Assembly (NCBI GenBank): GCA_948474755.1
Contig: CAOLHI010000395.1
Coordinates: forward strand, 496,001-560,000
Direction: 5' to 3'
Length of the DNA stretch: 64,000 nt
Source: Ctenosaura bakeri
Lineage: Eukaryota > Chordata > Lepidosauria > Squamata > Iguanidae
Shown: positions 1 to 11,183 of the stretch, piece after piece
How positions within the stretch are numbered: the first letter of the stretch is position 1
How the letters are laid out: each line of letters starts with the position of its first letter
Notes under the pieces: generated by a model
Told to the model about the DNA's origin: nothing
Databases searched by the model: none
The model's input: only the letters and a program-made list of their open reading frames with translations
Position numbers and translations under genes: made by a program

Positions 1-139
1 AGCATCAGTCACTTTGGTTGGCTCTGCTATGCATTAAGGTAACAGCAGCACTCTAGTGGATACAGACACTGCACAACTGCACAATTCCTATTCCTACAGA
101 CATAAATTCCCTTAGAACCAATGCCTTAACAGGAGTCTG
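1..139. repeat. Family H repeat fragment
   Basis: The start of the window (CATCAGTCACTTTGG, then an ACAGCAGC stretch and CACAACTGCACAATTCC) resembles the block at about 1095-1190. Both look like diverged copies of a dispersed repeat rich in TGCACAA/GTGCAATG words, also seen near 28.0 and 50.6 kb. The assignment is by eye and boundaries are uncertain. Confidence 0.3.
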
Positions 140-720
140 GCCCACTCTTGCAAATTACAGGAAATGCCTATTTTTTAAAAAATTCTGAAATAAAATCCCC
201 CCCCTCCATTCCTGAACGGAAGTCTTTCTGTGCCTGAGTTCACCTTCAAAGTTTCTGGGCCAGCTGTATAAGCAAGCAAATAAAGTTCTTTAAAAATGAG
301 GTGACAATTTTTCAAGGGCATTCTGCTGGCTCACATCTTTAAAATCTAGGACGACAGATTGATTTTGTCATGCCGTCCAAGATATTACCATCAATATCGG
401 CAACCAGGAGAATATGTACCTGTCTGTCTGGCCTTCTTTAACTACTGTGGTCTATTTGCTTGCTGATAAGTGCAACATGTGTTTGTTTTGCTCTTCATTG
501 TCACAAAAGAAATGGGGAGAGGGGGTGGAACAGCCCTATTGGTGAAAGCCTGCATCTGCCTGCTGTCTGAAAGATGGAGAGTAACTTCTATCATGTGCTC
601 CAACCGGTGTCTATTAACTAAATCATGCGCACTTGGGTACAGAAAATCATACATGAAAAGGAAAGACCCAAGACCCAAGTGTGTACTTGATAGGGATGTG
701 ATTCTTCACTAATTTTCTTT
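140..720. other. Unassigned non-coding stretch
   Basis: I see no gene, recognised transposon or tandem repeat. The open frames on both strands around 442-712 overlap each other and show no recognisable protein features. Confidence 0.4.
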
Positions 721-721
721 T

Positions 722-960
722 TGAAATAATTTTAGCAATTTTCTTCCCATTGTAAGAAAATCTTTGAAAACCACACTGCTTTCAAAGCCGTCTCACAATT
801 TTGGAACTTATTCTGCACAAAATTTGCATGCGGTTGTTTGGTACAGAAAACAGCATTTTCTATGTGGAGAACATAACAGCCAGAATTGTCTTTTGTGGTC
901 TACATTATGTAATGGTATACATCCATAGCTACATGACGCAGGTGCAAAGGAACCCTGTTA
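722..960. repeat. Family C repeat copy (part)
   Basis: It shares a block with copies near 4.2 and 10.5 kb: a TTTTAGCAATTTTCTTCC-type segment, then AGAAAATCTTTGAAAACCAC, then stretches with the palindromic word TTTCTGYRCAGAAA. I see no coding capacity or clear ends. The family identity is unknown to me. Confidence 0.45.
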
Positions 961-1216
961 GTGGATTGTGAAGATATATAATGGAATGCCAGTGAGGGTG
1001 TCCATATGTGTATCAGACTCTACTGATGCCTGCCTGCATTCCCAAGTCAGTGTCCCATTAGACATCTGTCCTGTTGTGCATCAGTATGTTGTTGCACATC
1101 AGTCCCAAAATGCAATAGTCACTTTGCTGGCTCCTCTGTGTAGAAAACTAACAGCATCCCCTTGCTGAATTGCAAAACTCTTCCAGTCTATTGCCTTCAG
1201 ACTTAAGTCCACCTAT
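940..1216. repeat. Family H repeat copy
   Basis: The segment GTGCAAAGGAACCCTGTTAG followed by TGGATTG matches the pattern at 27990-28020 and 50540-50580. The second part repeats CATCAGT words. Its right side is cut by the family D insertion at 1217. Confidence 0.3.
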
Positions 1217-1780
1217 GGCCCTTTCCTCACAAGGCTGGTGAATCGGTTCGTGCTGTTTCTTACCAGATTTTCTGGGCTTGAAACAAGGTGGACTTTCCAT
1301 AATTTCCTTCTGCACACCTACTGTGTATGTTCCATTCTGATTCAAAGGAGTGCAAGTTCATGAATCCACACTGCCTCCACCGTGGCCACTCCCACTACTC
1401 CCCTCACCCCATCCTGTCGGCTGTGATTGGCCCTTTTTTCTGCATGATTTAGTACCTCATTATGTACGTGCGCATATGCGAAAGTCCATACTACCCCTTG
1501 GCCCCTCCCATGAGCCCTCCCCTGACCACCAATTTCGCATTGGCATAAATGTATGTGTCTGCACCACTGTGAAAGTACAAATTGGATCAATCTGGAAAAT
1601 TGGAAAACCAATTTCTTCTGGTTTTCAAATAGCGCACTTTACCACCACATGGGGGCATATTTAGTTGGAATTACATGCGGAAAAAAGATAAATAAACTGA
1701 ACCTAGTCCACTCCAAGGTGCAGAAGATCTCCATGGCAAGACACATTGGCCTGCCTTAGTAACTGTGTGCGGAAAGGGCC
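1217..1780. mobile_element. Family D non-autonomous DNA transposon, copy 1
   Basis: The ends are inverted: GGCCCTTTCC at the left and GGAAAGGGCC at the right. An exact 3-bp TAT duplication flanks them (1214-1216 and 1781-1783). The 564-bp interior aligns by eye with copies at 42386 and 51838: a 5' part ending in CTTACCAG and a 3' part containing CCAAGGTGCAGA. I recognise no transposase. The 3-bp duplication would fit PIF/Harbinger-like elements, but the superfamily is inferred. Confidence 0.75.
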
Positions 1781-1817
1781 TATGAAGACCTAAGTCTCTG
1801 AGGGAATTCCAGCCAGT

Positions 1818-1850
1818 ATTTCTGTGCAGAAAACACTGTTTCCGGTGACT
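1818..1850. repeat. Family C palindromic block (fragment)
   Basis: The word TTTCTGTGCAGAAAAC occurs here beside the family D element, so that element may have inserted into a family C copy that resumes near 2040. Confidence 0.3.
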
Positions 1851-1879
1851 TAATCTATCTCAGTGTTTTCTGGGGCTGG

Positions 1880-1985
1880 GGGTGCGTGATACACCAAAAG
1901 CCACCCAGTGGGTTTCTATGGCCAAGTGGGAAACTGTACCCCAGTTTCCAGGGTCGTAGTCCAACACTCAGAGCACTACATTGTA
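1880..1985 (-). mobile_element. MIR-like tRNA-derived SINE fragment
   Basis: On the minus strand the fragment contains the tRNA-like 5' part of the SINE seen better at 33105-33293: a GTAGTCCAACACTCAGAG-type segment and CACCCAGTGGGTTTC with GGCCAAG. The 3' tail is missing. Confidence 0.65.
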
Positions 1986-2039
1986 CAGAGACCTGTATAT
2001 AGTTTATACTCAGGATACTAATCTTTGTAAATTTAACTT

Positions 2040-2215
2040 TTGTCATAAGTGATGTAACTATTGTTTTCCCCATTGTAAGAACATTTGCAGTTTAGGCTGT
2101 ATTCTTCAAAAAAAAAAAAAAATCACAGGTGGGGTTTTGCACCAAAATTAGCATTTTAGATGCATAAATCTTATGTTTTCTGCACTACATAGAAAATAGC
2201 AGTGCAGGAAATGGC
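2040..2215. repeat. Family C repeat copy (part)
   Basis: The block CCCCATTGTAAGAACATTTG, an A15 run and TTTTCTGCACTACATAGAAA parallel the copies at 722 and 4185. Confidence 0.4.
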
Positions 2216-2708
2216 CCAGATTCTCCATCACTTCCTTAGTTACAAATGCATAACTATATACGGTCTCCTTGTCCCACTCCCTCGCTCAAAAGCTTTATGA
2301 ATCCTGAATTGCAATGTAGAATGCCAGCCTACGTGGTTTTCATGCTGGAGAAGTTCAAAACTGCAAAAATTCACGTCAGTCCAAGATTCTCCTTCACGTG
2401 GTTGCCTGAGACTCAGGTAACTCTTTTTTTCTTCTGGAATTTGAACATTTACCATGTTTTCTCCAGTGTAGACATACTCAGTATTAAAAAAAGAAGAAGC
2501 ACAAATACAGATTTGTGATATATCCCAGGGGGTGGGAGGGATGAGTGTAAGTATATGAGATCTGTTCCATTTTGGACATCATTTTCTGCGTTCAGTGACA
2601 TAAGAAGCTGTCCTGGAAAGGAGCCACTATCAGCAAGGTTCATTTGCATGGTGTGTATAGCAACACATCCTTCTGTTTGCCCACTAGCTTATGGGACTTC
2701 ATGGTTTC
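2216..2708. other. Unassigned non-coding stretch
   Basis: No recognisable gene or repeat. Short open frames exist on both strands without family resemblance. Confidence 0.4.
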
Positions 2709-2778
2709 TTCTTCCTTCCTTCCTTCCTTCCTTCCTTCCTTCCTTCCTTCCTTCCTTCCTTCCTTCCTTCCTTCCTTC
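2709..2778. repeat. (TTCC)n microsatellite
   Basis: An uninterrupted run of about 70 bp of TTCC units. The open frame through it encodes a Leu-Pro-Ser-Phe repeat and is an artefact. Confidence 0.98.
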
Positions 2779-3329
2779 TAAGGAAAGCCATTTGTATTAA
2801 CTACATCTCATTTCCTTATAGGTTTTACTTAATATGCCTAGCCTGTCAACTTCAGTATCTCTGATTAAAACAGCAAAGCCTAATTATTCTGCAGGCAGAC
2901 GGTGAAGTTTGGTTACCTCATTCTTGGAGAAAAGGATAAAGGAAAAGACTGAAATACAGCTAATCCTGCTAGAATGTCCCTGACATTCACATATCTGCCG
3001 ATAGCTCACAATTTCAAAGAGGTAGCTAGACGTCCAACCATCACGGCTCAGAAATTTTAAGGTTTGGATCAAATTGTATTCCTGAAATTGTTTGATTAAG
3101 ATGCCAGGCCTAATGTGAACACGTATGTATTAAACAGGAGAAAGAACTAGCTTCTACTTACGTCTCTACATGTGATTTAAGATACTGGAAAAAAACAAAA
3201 GTAATGTCTTCTGGATCTTTCTGCTTCACTTTTCAAAGATGATCGTGTTCATCTCTTTGCTGTCCATGTAGTGCTGTTTCTTCAAACTTTAACGGATCTC
3301 TTCAAGGTGCAGAAGGTCAGATAATGTGA
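2779..3329. other. Unassigned non-coding stretch
   Basis: AT-rich sequence without a recognisable gene or repeat. Confidence 0.4.
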
Positions 3330-3428
3330 ATTGACCAAAGTCACCCATTGGGTTTCCATGGCTGAGCAAGGGATATGAACCCTGGTTTCCAGAATTGCAT
3401 TATGGCATGCTCTTCTAGCATTACATTT
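3330..3428 (-). mobile_element. MIR-like tRNA-derived SINE fragment
   Basis: It contains TGACCAAAGTCACCCATTGG, GTTTCCATGGCTGAGCAAGG and AACCCTGGTTTCCAGA. These are the SINE head and core read on the minus strand. The tail is absent. Confidence 0.7.
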
Positions 3429-4184
3429 CAAATTAGCTGTTTTCTAACAGCTTTCTTCACTGTCCAGCTTTCACAGCTATACATAGAAACTGGAAATACC
3501 TTGGCATGGGAGATCCTGAACTGGGTATTTAATTACTCTTTCTCAAATTCCTAATCTTCTTAAAGGAGAATTACTTTCCATATCATTTTTATGTAAAAAT
3601 AAGACTAGACATTCAAAGCATGTGATCAAAACTGCTGCTCATTCAGTGTTAAGGTGAAATTCTGTTATTTCTTACAAACCAATAAGATAAATCCCCTTGC
3701 AACCAAATTGTTTAGGACAAGTCCCTCCCCTGGTAGAAAAGGCCAAACAGCTAGTTTGCTTTCCTATTTAGAAAGCCAGCAACACTGGAAGGCATAGGAC
3801 GCAAGGGAAAGGAACGAGAAGAGGATAATAAATTGGAATAGAACTAGGAAAGGGTAAGTGAATGCAGCTATGGAAATCAATAAGCCCAATGAAAGGTGTT
3901 CGAGCAGAAGAACAAACCTGGAGTGGCATAAATGGCAAATGTGCAAACACTTGTAAATGTTGGATGAAACAATAAAGGATCCAAGCCCTCCCGTGCCATC
4001 AGATCAAAACAAAAGGACGTTGTATATCTGACCAAATAATTTAAGACTTTAAATCTATATACACATGTGCTATAGAGTGGGTCCTATTTGACAAGATAGG
4101 ATTAACATCTAAGTATAAATGGACAGGACTGCTCCAAAACCAACTGTGCAGTCTGTGTACAGTTCATGGGGTCAACTAGAGAGC
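3429..4184. other. Unassigned non-coding stretch
   Basis: I see no feature that I can name. Overlapping open frames at 3764-3950 have low-complexity hydrophobic translations and are not supported as genes. Confidence 0.4.
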
Positions 4185-5050
4185 AGAGATATAATTCTTC
4201 ATTTTCTTCTTGTAGGCAGCAACAAGCAATTTCACCATTGTTCTTCCTGCTACGAGAAAGTCCTCAAAAACCACAGCGTTTTTGCATGCTATTTGCTATT
4301 CAGGATTTAATCTGTGAAAAAAAATATGCATGTGGTTGTTTTTGCACAAGAAACTGAATTTTCTGCACAGGAAATAACATTTTCTGAATGCTAAGTAACA
4401 TTTCTGTGCAGAAATAGTAATTCCTGTGCAGAATACCCAGGCCCTTTTCTCACGGGCTTTCTGTCGCGCGACAGCCCCGTGAGCCTCGCAGGAGTGGGAG
4501 CGTCGCTCTGCATGACGCACTCCCACTTCTGCCGCGCTCACGGGGCTGCAGAGGTACGATCGCAGGTTTTTTGATTTTCATCTCAAAGCGAAAATCACCC
4601 GCGCTCGCGCAACGCTCCCGGCGCCCACGCGCACTTACCGCCTGTGCAGAGCATTGGGGAGGCGGCCAGGTCGTGCTTCCTTCCCTCCGCCCCTGCGGAA
4701 GGAAGGGGTAGGGCAGGGCGCTAGCGCAACGGACGCAACAGCCTCCTGCTTCTCGTGGGGGGGCGGCTCATGCGAGAAGGCTCCTCTGGGAGGCTGCCGC
4801 TTCCCCCCTCGTTCCTTCGGCTGCGGAAGGAACGAGGGGGAAACGGCAGCCTCCCGGAGGAGCCTTCTCGCGCGAGCTGCCCTCCCCACTCGCGCGAGAA
4901 GCCTCAATGCGAAAAGGGCCCCAGTCTTTGGCACAGAAAAAAAAAAGCTGTAAATGGGGATTTGTTCTGCAGAAAATTCACACGTGGTGGTTTTGTGCAA
5001 AAAAATAAAAAAAAAATCCTGAATTTTCTGTGTGGAAAATAGTATGAAAA
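4185..5050. repeat. Family C repeat copy, split by an insertion
   Basis: The left part (4185-4439) has repeated TTTTCTGCACAGGAAAT-type palindromes. The right part (4921-5050) resumes with CACAGAAAAAAAAAAG and TGGTTTTGTGCAAAAAA. The 481-bp element at 4440-4920 sits between them with a 3-bp duplication, so this was one copy before insertion. Confidence 0.55.
4440..4920. mobile_element. Family E DNA transposon, CpG-rich young copy
   Basis: The ends are GGCCCTTTTC and GAAAAGGGCC, flanked by an exact CCA duplication (4437-4439 and 4921-4923). The element is far richer in G+C and CpG than its surroundings. A large internal hairpin pairs about 4763-4815 with 4826-4878 around a short GGCTGCGG loop. 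The order of internal blocks matches the CpG-poor copies at 19719 and 46437, for example CTCTGCATGACG against TTCTGCATGATG, and GTACGATCGCAGG against GCATGATCGCAGA. High CpG suggests a recent insertion, although a CpG island is an alternative reading. Open frames here (about 4635-5042) overlap on both strands and follow the hairpin. Confidence 0.8.
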
Positions 5051-5051
5051 T

Positions 5052-5116
5052 CCCATAATAGGTTCACCTTGGGGTCACCATAAGTCAGAAATGAATTGAA
5101 GGCACATAACAACAAA
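5052..5116 (+). mobile_element. Bov-B-type 3' tail (SINE or LINE end)
   Basis: GGTTCACCTTGGGGTCACC, CATAAGTCAGAAATGA and GAAGGCACATAACAACAA form the Bov-B-like tail shared by SINE copies in this window. Only the tail is present. Confidence 0.65.
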
Positions 5117-5732
5117 GGAAAAGAATACTCAGAGGTGATTTTGCCAATTCCTTCCTCTAAAATAAATAGCCTTGTTTATTTGGGTATCTGCCCTCCTCTA
5201 GCTTTAACAATTCAAGTGGACTTTCTATCCTTCTTTATGAGTACAGTGTTTATACAGAGAAGAAAAACTGAGAAATGATGCACCCGATGTCTCAAAGGTA
5301 AAAGTACACAATCTTTCTCTCTCCCCCCTCTGTGTGTGTTTGTGTGTGCGTGCACGCATTAGCATTCTTAGGTGTGAGGAATCTGTTGCTTTTAAAATTT
5401 AATATCAATTTAAATTCACTTTCTCATTCTCTGTAGGCATTTAATTCTTCCAGTAAGCAATTACAACAATTCACATTTCTCTTCAGCAAAGTAGTAAACA
5501 CCTACATTGTTCTCCTTGCTCTTGTCCTTGTTTCACACTTATTATGAAGTAAAAGCAGTGTGCTTTCGTTATCCACTTTATTCAAATTTCTGGTTGAGAA
5601 AGTGCTAGATTTATTTTTGTTTATCTTTAATGAGCTTCTCCTTCTCCTTAATGGCATGCAGAACATTTGTGGATGTGTTTTCTTTCACCCAAGCTAGACT
5701 GTGAAGCAACATCTCTCATGGTTCTTGTAGCA
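5117..5732. other. Unassigned non-coding stretch
   Basis: It holds a short imperfect (TG)n run near 5329-5355 and nothing else I can name. Confidence 0.4.
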
Positions 5733-5779
5733 GATGGATGGATGGATGGATGGATGGATGGATGGAGAGAGAGAGAGAC
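5733..5779. repeat. (GGAT)n then (GA)n microsatellite
   Basis: About eight GATG units run directly into a GAGA tract. Confidence 0.95.
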
Positions 5780-6428
5780 TGAGAAGAGAATCTGGTTGGT
5801 AAGTCCCAGTTAGATTGAAAGAACTGAAACAATTGTTGAATGGTGAGTCAACAGGTAAGTACATCCAAATGCTTTAATGGACCTACTCTAGTCAGGACAA
5901 ACAATAGATTTAGGCCAAATAGATAGACAGTACATATTAATAAGATCATTTTTGTGGGCATATCAGCAAAATACAAGTTGGATTTGTCAGGCTACAAATG
6001 AATTCATGTGAGTGACTGCAAAATATTTGGTAAGGTATAGGCCATGTCTATCTTCCTGCACATGGGTGTGTATATACATGTGCATGCATGCTTCTTCTGA
6101 ACTTTCCTGTTGACTGCAACTCTCCCAAAACAACACATTAACTTTTATTTTGCTTGACTTAGCATCATCTGGATGACTCCTCTTGCCTTTGCAGATGTGT
6201 ACCCTGAAACTTTGCCAAAAAGTGAACAGGAGAAGTGCCAAGGTGATTGGTGATTACAGGTCTTCTAAAATACAATGCTAAACTGTCCTTGAATCATAAC
6301 ACTAGCATGTCAATAAAACATATGGAGAATAAAAGAGGTGCAAAGGGCTGCAAATATGGTCTCTCTCTCTCTTTTGCCCTTAAATAAGGAAAATACTTGC
6401 TAGCAATGCAAGGGGGGGGAATGAATAT
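5780..6428. other. Unassigned non-coding stretch
   Basis: No recognisable gene or repeat. A short (TC)n run lies near 6360. Confidence 0.4.
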
Positions 6429-6502
6429 TTCCTTCCTTCCTTCCTTCCTTCCTTCCTTCCTTCCTTCCTTCCTTCCTTCCTTCCTTCCTTCCTTCCTTCC
6501 TT
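6429..6502. repeat. (TTCC)n microsatellite
   Basis: A run of TTCC units of about 74 bp, nearly the same length and the same strand as the one at 2709. Confidence 0.98.
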
Positions 6503-6639
6503 TTCTTTTTGTGAATACATATTATTGGCAAGCAAACTCAAATGCAGACTTCACTACATCCCTCCACCATGGCTTCTAACATAATTCCATTCTGAATACA
6601 TATTTTGAATTATGAACTGATGCAAAGGTCATAATTCTT

Positions 6640-6725
6640 ATCCTTTTGGATACATTAACTGTCATCTATTTGTTTTAATTTGTAGGCTATCTTAAATCCC
6701 AGTTTTGGGGGAAAAGAGGATATAA
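6640..6725 (+). mobile_element. LINE 3'-end fragment (L2/CR1-like)
   Basis: TGTAGGCTATCTTAAATCCC and GGGGGAAAAGAGGATATAAA resemble the LINE 3' terminus found with many sauropsid L2/CR1 elements. It is short and diverged. Confidence 0.4.
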
Positions 6726-6986
6726 ACCATTATCACCATGACCATAATCATTTTCTGGGCACAGAGAACTAAAGGATAGAGGTCAATGAGAACTTCAGTT
6801 TCTTTTACAACAACCATACTGATTTACAGTATTCTGGGACTGCTTTTCCAAGGCGATATACAGAATGTTTAGGAACATTGTGTGATGTTGTAACAGCTTC
6901 GCCAATGGCCGAAGTCATGGGATGGGAAATACAGGAGGGGGATGTAGCCTATTGCATACATGTCCATCTCTGTCTAGCCCAATGTA

Positions 6987-7180
6987 GGCCATTTCTGCAC
7001 TGCACTTTTATAGTGCTATTATTGCACTTCCAACCTCCTATTAGAATCCTGGGGTTTGCAATTTAGGGAGGTGCATTTAAAATTCTCAGCCAGAGAGCTC
7101 TTTGACCTCAGTAAACTATAAACCCCAGGATTCCACAGGAGATTGAAAGTGGAATAATAGCACTATAAGGCAGAAAAGCC
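6987..7180. mobile_element. Family A fold-back MITE, copy 1
   Basis: Left arm: GGCCATTTCTGCAC, TATAGTGCTATTATTGCAC, CTGGGGTTTGC. Right arm: the inverse, ending in CAGAAAAGCC. The right terminus has lost part of the usual ACAGTGTAGTG segment, and the target duplication is unclear (TGTA on both sides). The interior carries AGCCAGAGAGCTCTTTG, as in the 200-bp subtype. Confidence 0.8.
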
Positions 7181-7319
7181 TGTAGTAGTGAGGGTTGAAA
7201 GGATGGTTGGGGTGAGGACACACACACAAGACTCACTTCCAGAATCTTCAGGTGAGAGGCATCTAAAGACTTCTATGTGTCTAACACCAAAGTCTGCAGG
7301 AGTTTTGCTTGCCTGCTTT

Positions 7320-7690
7320 TTCGTTCTTTTATTCGCATTGTACCCAGCTTTTCTCCCAATATGGAACCCGAAGTTGCTTACAGTATGATTTAAAGCAAAA
7401 TGGCATATATGCTACATCTTTTTTTAAAAAGTAAACAAGCAATTTAAAAGCAAATAAATCCAGATTCAAAATGTACTACAAATTAAGAAACAGCACTTCA
7501 ACTGTATATCCTTGTACCCCAAACCAGATGATGTCTGAAGCTTTGTTTAAATAAAATAGCCTTTTAGAGAAGAAGAAGAAAAGGAGGAACAGAGACTTCC
7601 ATAGTCTAGAAGAAGCCACTGAGAAGTCTCTCTCTTGTGTCCTCATCAGACAAAACTAGGAAGGTAGTGGGATAAAGAAGTAGACTTCCC
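7320..7690 (-). mobile_element. LINE (L2-like) 3'-region remnant
   Basis: TGTACCCAGCTTTTCTCCC at the left and CAGAGACTTCCATAGTCTAG then AAGCCACTGAGAAG at the right resemble the antisense 3' region of L2-type LINEs. There the last codons encode a short LWNSLP-like motif. The reading frame is not preserved. Confidence 0.45.
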
Positions 7691-7709
7691 TCAAGGAGCA
7701 TTAGACTTG

Positions 7710-7890
7710 GGCCATTTCTACAGTAGACTTCTATAGTGCTATTATTGCACTTTCCATATCCTATGAAAACCTTGGGTTTGCAGTTTAGGGAGGGGCCTTT
7801 GAGGTCCTTCCCTAAACTGCAAACCTCAGGATTCCATACGATGTTGAAAATGGAATAATAGCACCATCACAGTCTAGTCCAGAAATGGCT
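7710..7890. mobile_element. Family A fold-back MITE, copy 2
   Basis: Ends GGCCATTTC and GAAATGGCT; exact TTG duplication (7707-7709 and 7891-7893). This is the about 180-bp subtype. Its two arms meet in GGGGCCTTTGAGGTCC without the longer central spacer. Confidence 0.88.
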
Positions 7891-7893
7891 TTG

Positions 7894-8845
7894 TTTTTGA
7901 AAGTCTGCTCACTGCATATCTTTGAGCTCAGCACAGTAAAATCTGAAGACTCAAGTATATTTGTAGTCAAGGCAAGTATATTTGCATAGGGCTAGCTTTC
8001 TGTCTCTTGCTCCCCATCCCCAACTCCAGTTAGCAAATTTCTTGCAGATTCTTCCTTTTCATCAGTGCTGGATTTATAGGTGCCAAATGATTCATTTAGG
8101 TTTCAGAGAATGAGAGGCTTAGAAATTTAGCACACAGAAAGGAAAAAAAATGTCCTTGGAGAGACAGCTAAATGGTTCTTTAGGAGCTGTGGAAGCAAGC
8201 TCAGCATGTCCATTCAACAGAACTACAATAATATATTTCCTTAGTATTCTCCGCTCCCTTCATGTACAGTTACTTGTGCACACAGTTTCAGACTAAGCAA
8301 TGGGGACTGTCCAGGTTTTTGGCCTAACATGGTGACATCTTGGTGGGAAATTCTGGGAGCTGTAGTTTAAGATGGGAACTTTTCTCAGACTTTGGGCAGT
8401 TTTTTAAAAAATCAGATCTTACAGTTGCCTAAATTTCCATTAACACTGAAAAAAGTCAAACAAACACAAAGCATGTTTTATTCCTTGCCTATACCATGTA
8501 TCATCGGCACTGTCATCTACAGAATCAGTAGCTCTTATCTACAGCAACAATATGTTCATCAACTAATGAGATAACCCAATGGCTCACAAACCAGTGTGTG
8601 AAAACCAGATCATTGGCACATGAATACAAAAGCCATGCTTGATGCCTCACCCAATTTGAGCTGTCAAAATTCCTGTCTCTTCAAAATGGCTTGAGTTGTA
8701 GCGTTTCCACCATGATTGCCTGATAAATATGGTCATTTAAAGTTTTAACAAACACTTAAGATGTCTTGTTTACTTCCTATTTTTCCAACTGCATGTTGTT
8801 GTTTTTTCTGACTGCACATTTTGTGTCCAACTACATAAAAAAAAG
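7894..8845. other. Mostly unassigned non-coding stretch
   Basis: ATTCTGGGAGCTGTAGTTTA at 8349-8368 resembles the family G MITE. The remainder shows no gene or repeat I can name. Confidence 0.4.
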
Positions 8846-8870
8846 TAAAGAAAGAGAGAGAAAGAGAGAG

Positions 8871-8925
<55 letters not shown>

Positions 8926-8928
8926 AAA
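8846..8928. repeat. (GAAA)n / (GA)n microsatellite
   Basis: Purine-only tract of GAAA units preceded by mixed GAGA units. Confidence 0.97.
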
Positions 8929-9796
8929 TCTAGTCCTTTAAAAGGCTATCAACAACTTTAGGAAGGAGGGCAACTCTTAACAAGAATCCAAAGAATGCTC
9001 ACAGACCATTCCACAAAGGAAACAAAGATTTCAAACACACTTAGCATAAATAACAACAGATAAAATAGAAAATCAAAATGTTTATAATTAAAGCAGTCAA
9101 ATAATCCAAATCTGAAATGCATTGGTTGCAACAGAAAAGATCTTTGAACCTGATTCAGTAACAAAAGACATCATATCAGATGAAGAGTGACCAAGCCCAT
9201 TCCCCCAAAATGCTTTTCTACCAGGCAAGCTGGTGAAAAGAGGTGGTATGTGTAATTCTTCCCTGATGCCAAAGGAAAAGTTATACTAGGAAAAAGAATG
9301 CAGGGAACAGTTTTGGAATCCTGAGATCCAAAAATTTTTAATAGACATTCCACCTTCTTTCTTAAGGGCAAGAGGCAGCTCTTTCCTACCAGCCTTTGAA
9401 AATGATGCTATGTACTAAAAATAAATTTGAGGATTATTAGATTATTAGACCCGTATTCCCATACTGGGTAAGAGATTCCAAAGTTATTATTTTTAGTTCT
9501 TGTTTTTCCCAATAGTGAACAAAAGAGCAAATAAAGAGGCAAAGGCACAATTGCTGGAGCTCCAAAAACACAAAAAGGAGGGCTAAAGGGGCAGGAGAAT
9601 ATCTGTCATTGATCATAGCTATAGACATGGTGAGAAAATGAGGGTCTGTAAAAACTTGCCTGGGCTTTGGAAATGTAAGATTTGCCAAGTAAACAGCCCA
9701 ATATCAAATAGAGCACCATGTATATGTGGTTGCAGCCTATTTAAAATGTGAATTTCTTCCCAATTCTCAAGGGGTCAGATTCCTCTCGTCTGCAGA
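8929..9796. other. Unassigned non-coding stretch
   Basis: No recognisable gene or repeat. Minus-strand open frames between 8958 and 9688 are short and show no family resemblance. Confidence 0.4.
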
Positions 9797-9983
9797 GGCA
9801 TTCCACATTACACTGTTGTACTGCTATTATTCCACCTTCAACATCCAGTGGAATTCTGGGTTTTGTATTTTACTGGGGCCAAAGAGCTCTCCAAATGCCT
9901 CTCCCTAAACTGCAAACCTCAGGATTCCATAGGAGGTTGAAAGTGGAATAATAGAACTATGACAGTGTAGGGCAGAAATAGCC
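9797..9983. mobile_element. Family A fold-back MITE, copy 3
   Basis: A diverged copy with arms around CTATTATTCCACCTTCAAC and GTTGAAAGTGGAATAATAG. Left end GGCATTCC, right end AGAAATAGCC. Flanks AGA and ACA differ at one base, consistent with an aged 3-bp duplication. Confidence 0.8.
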
Positions 9984-10479
9984 ACAAAAAGAGTGGTCTA
10001 GAGAACCCAGAGGCATTGATAACTGGAAGAACATGGGGATGGGACTTGTGTCCCATGGGCCACAATTTGCCCACCCCACCTGGTATAGCACAGATTTGGC
10101 TCAAGTTTCATCCAGAGACAGGAATTCCAGAGAAGAAAATTCACAATGAGCTGCCTTTAACTAAGTGATTCTGCACAAGTCAGATCAAATCATAAAGCAA
10201 TTAACTGGAATCTTGGTTTCTGAAACCAAACTTTATTCATCTGGAAAATGGTAAAGCCCAAGCCATGCATTTTATAGATTTTTGATCTGTTTCCAAGCAT
10301 AGTAGTGCATCAGCCATTCACTTGCACAATTCCATGAAATGATTTAAGTTGAAAGTGGGCCAGTTCTCTCAGTTTAGTGCTGGCATATTTTCCCTGTACA
10401 GCTTATAGAGTGAATTTTCTGTGAATTTTGCCTTCACTAAATTCATTCTCTTTTATGAAAAACTATTTTTTAAAAATTA
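9984..10479. other. Unassigned non-coding stretch
   Basis: CATGGGCCACAATTTGCCC near 10056 resembles the edge of a MITE family seen at 34797-34916. Otherwise nothing is recognised. Confidence 0.35.
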
Positions 10480-10800
10480 AAAATCAGTGAGGGAATATTT
10501 ACAAATGAATATATTTGAGTATAGGACATCAAAAGAGAACAATGAGTAATTTTAGCAGTTTTCTTTCCACTGTGGGAAAGTCTTTCAAAAATATTCTGCT
10601 TTTGATGGGTATTCACAGTGTGTACAAGATTCACACTTTTTTTGTGCAGAAAGCAGCATTTTCTGCCCAGTAAATGATATTTTCTGCACAAAAATAGTTA
10701 TTTCCTTTGCAGAAAATGTTTCCTGTGTAGAAAATGCTGTTTACTGCACACACAGAGGGAGGAAAAAAAATGTGCAACTTTTGCACAGAAATAATTCATG
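10480..10800. repeat. Family C repeat copy
   Basis: AATTTTAGCAGTTTTCTTTC, CACTGTGGGAAAGTCTTTC, then at least four successive TTTTCTGCNCAGNAAAT-type palindromic blocks up to 10750. No intact frame was seen. Confidence 0.5.
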
Positions 10801-11183
10801 ACTTCATAGGTTCTTGTAGGCCCAGGACTCTCTCATCAATGTTCTCTGAGAAACATTCCACTTGCTTTTCATCATTTACAAAACAGTCAAATTGTGCTAA
10901 TATTTAGGTATACAACCACAAAATTCTCCAATGAATGGCGTAACCAACCCTGATGTAAGGAACATTATTCAGGATGAACAAGCATGTGCTGTTAGGAGTG
11001 CAGAGTCTCTATGATGCTTAATGCTTAGGATGCCATCATCTCTTTGGACTTCCAGGGTTTTCCCTTGGAAGGTCCAGAAAGAGTGGTGCTTCTTTGGACA
11101 GTTTGTTATAAGCAAGTCTGTGTGGGTGATTCTGTGAATGGAGATGCTGAATGTCTCCATCCACAGAGATTTTTTTAAAAAAT
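10801..11183. other. Unassigned non-coding stretch
   Basis: No recognisable gene or repeat. Confidence 0.35.

Noticed and set aside
2555..2800. Frame with repeated Leu-Pro-Ser-Phe
   Set aside because: Artefact of the (TTCC)n microsatellite; the same applies to 6397-6579.
4635..5042. Overlapping open frames of 95-121 aa on both strands in GC-rich DNA
   Set aside because: They follow from the stop-poor GC-rich hairpin of the family E element and show no protein family features.
7710..7890. 5-bp target duplications for family A
   Set aside because: A 5-bp reading fits some copies (CTGTG, CTGAG, CCAGG) but only because the end bases G and C extend the match. The 3-bp reading fits more copies exactly.
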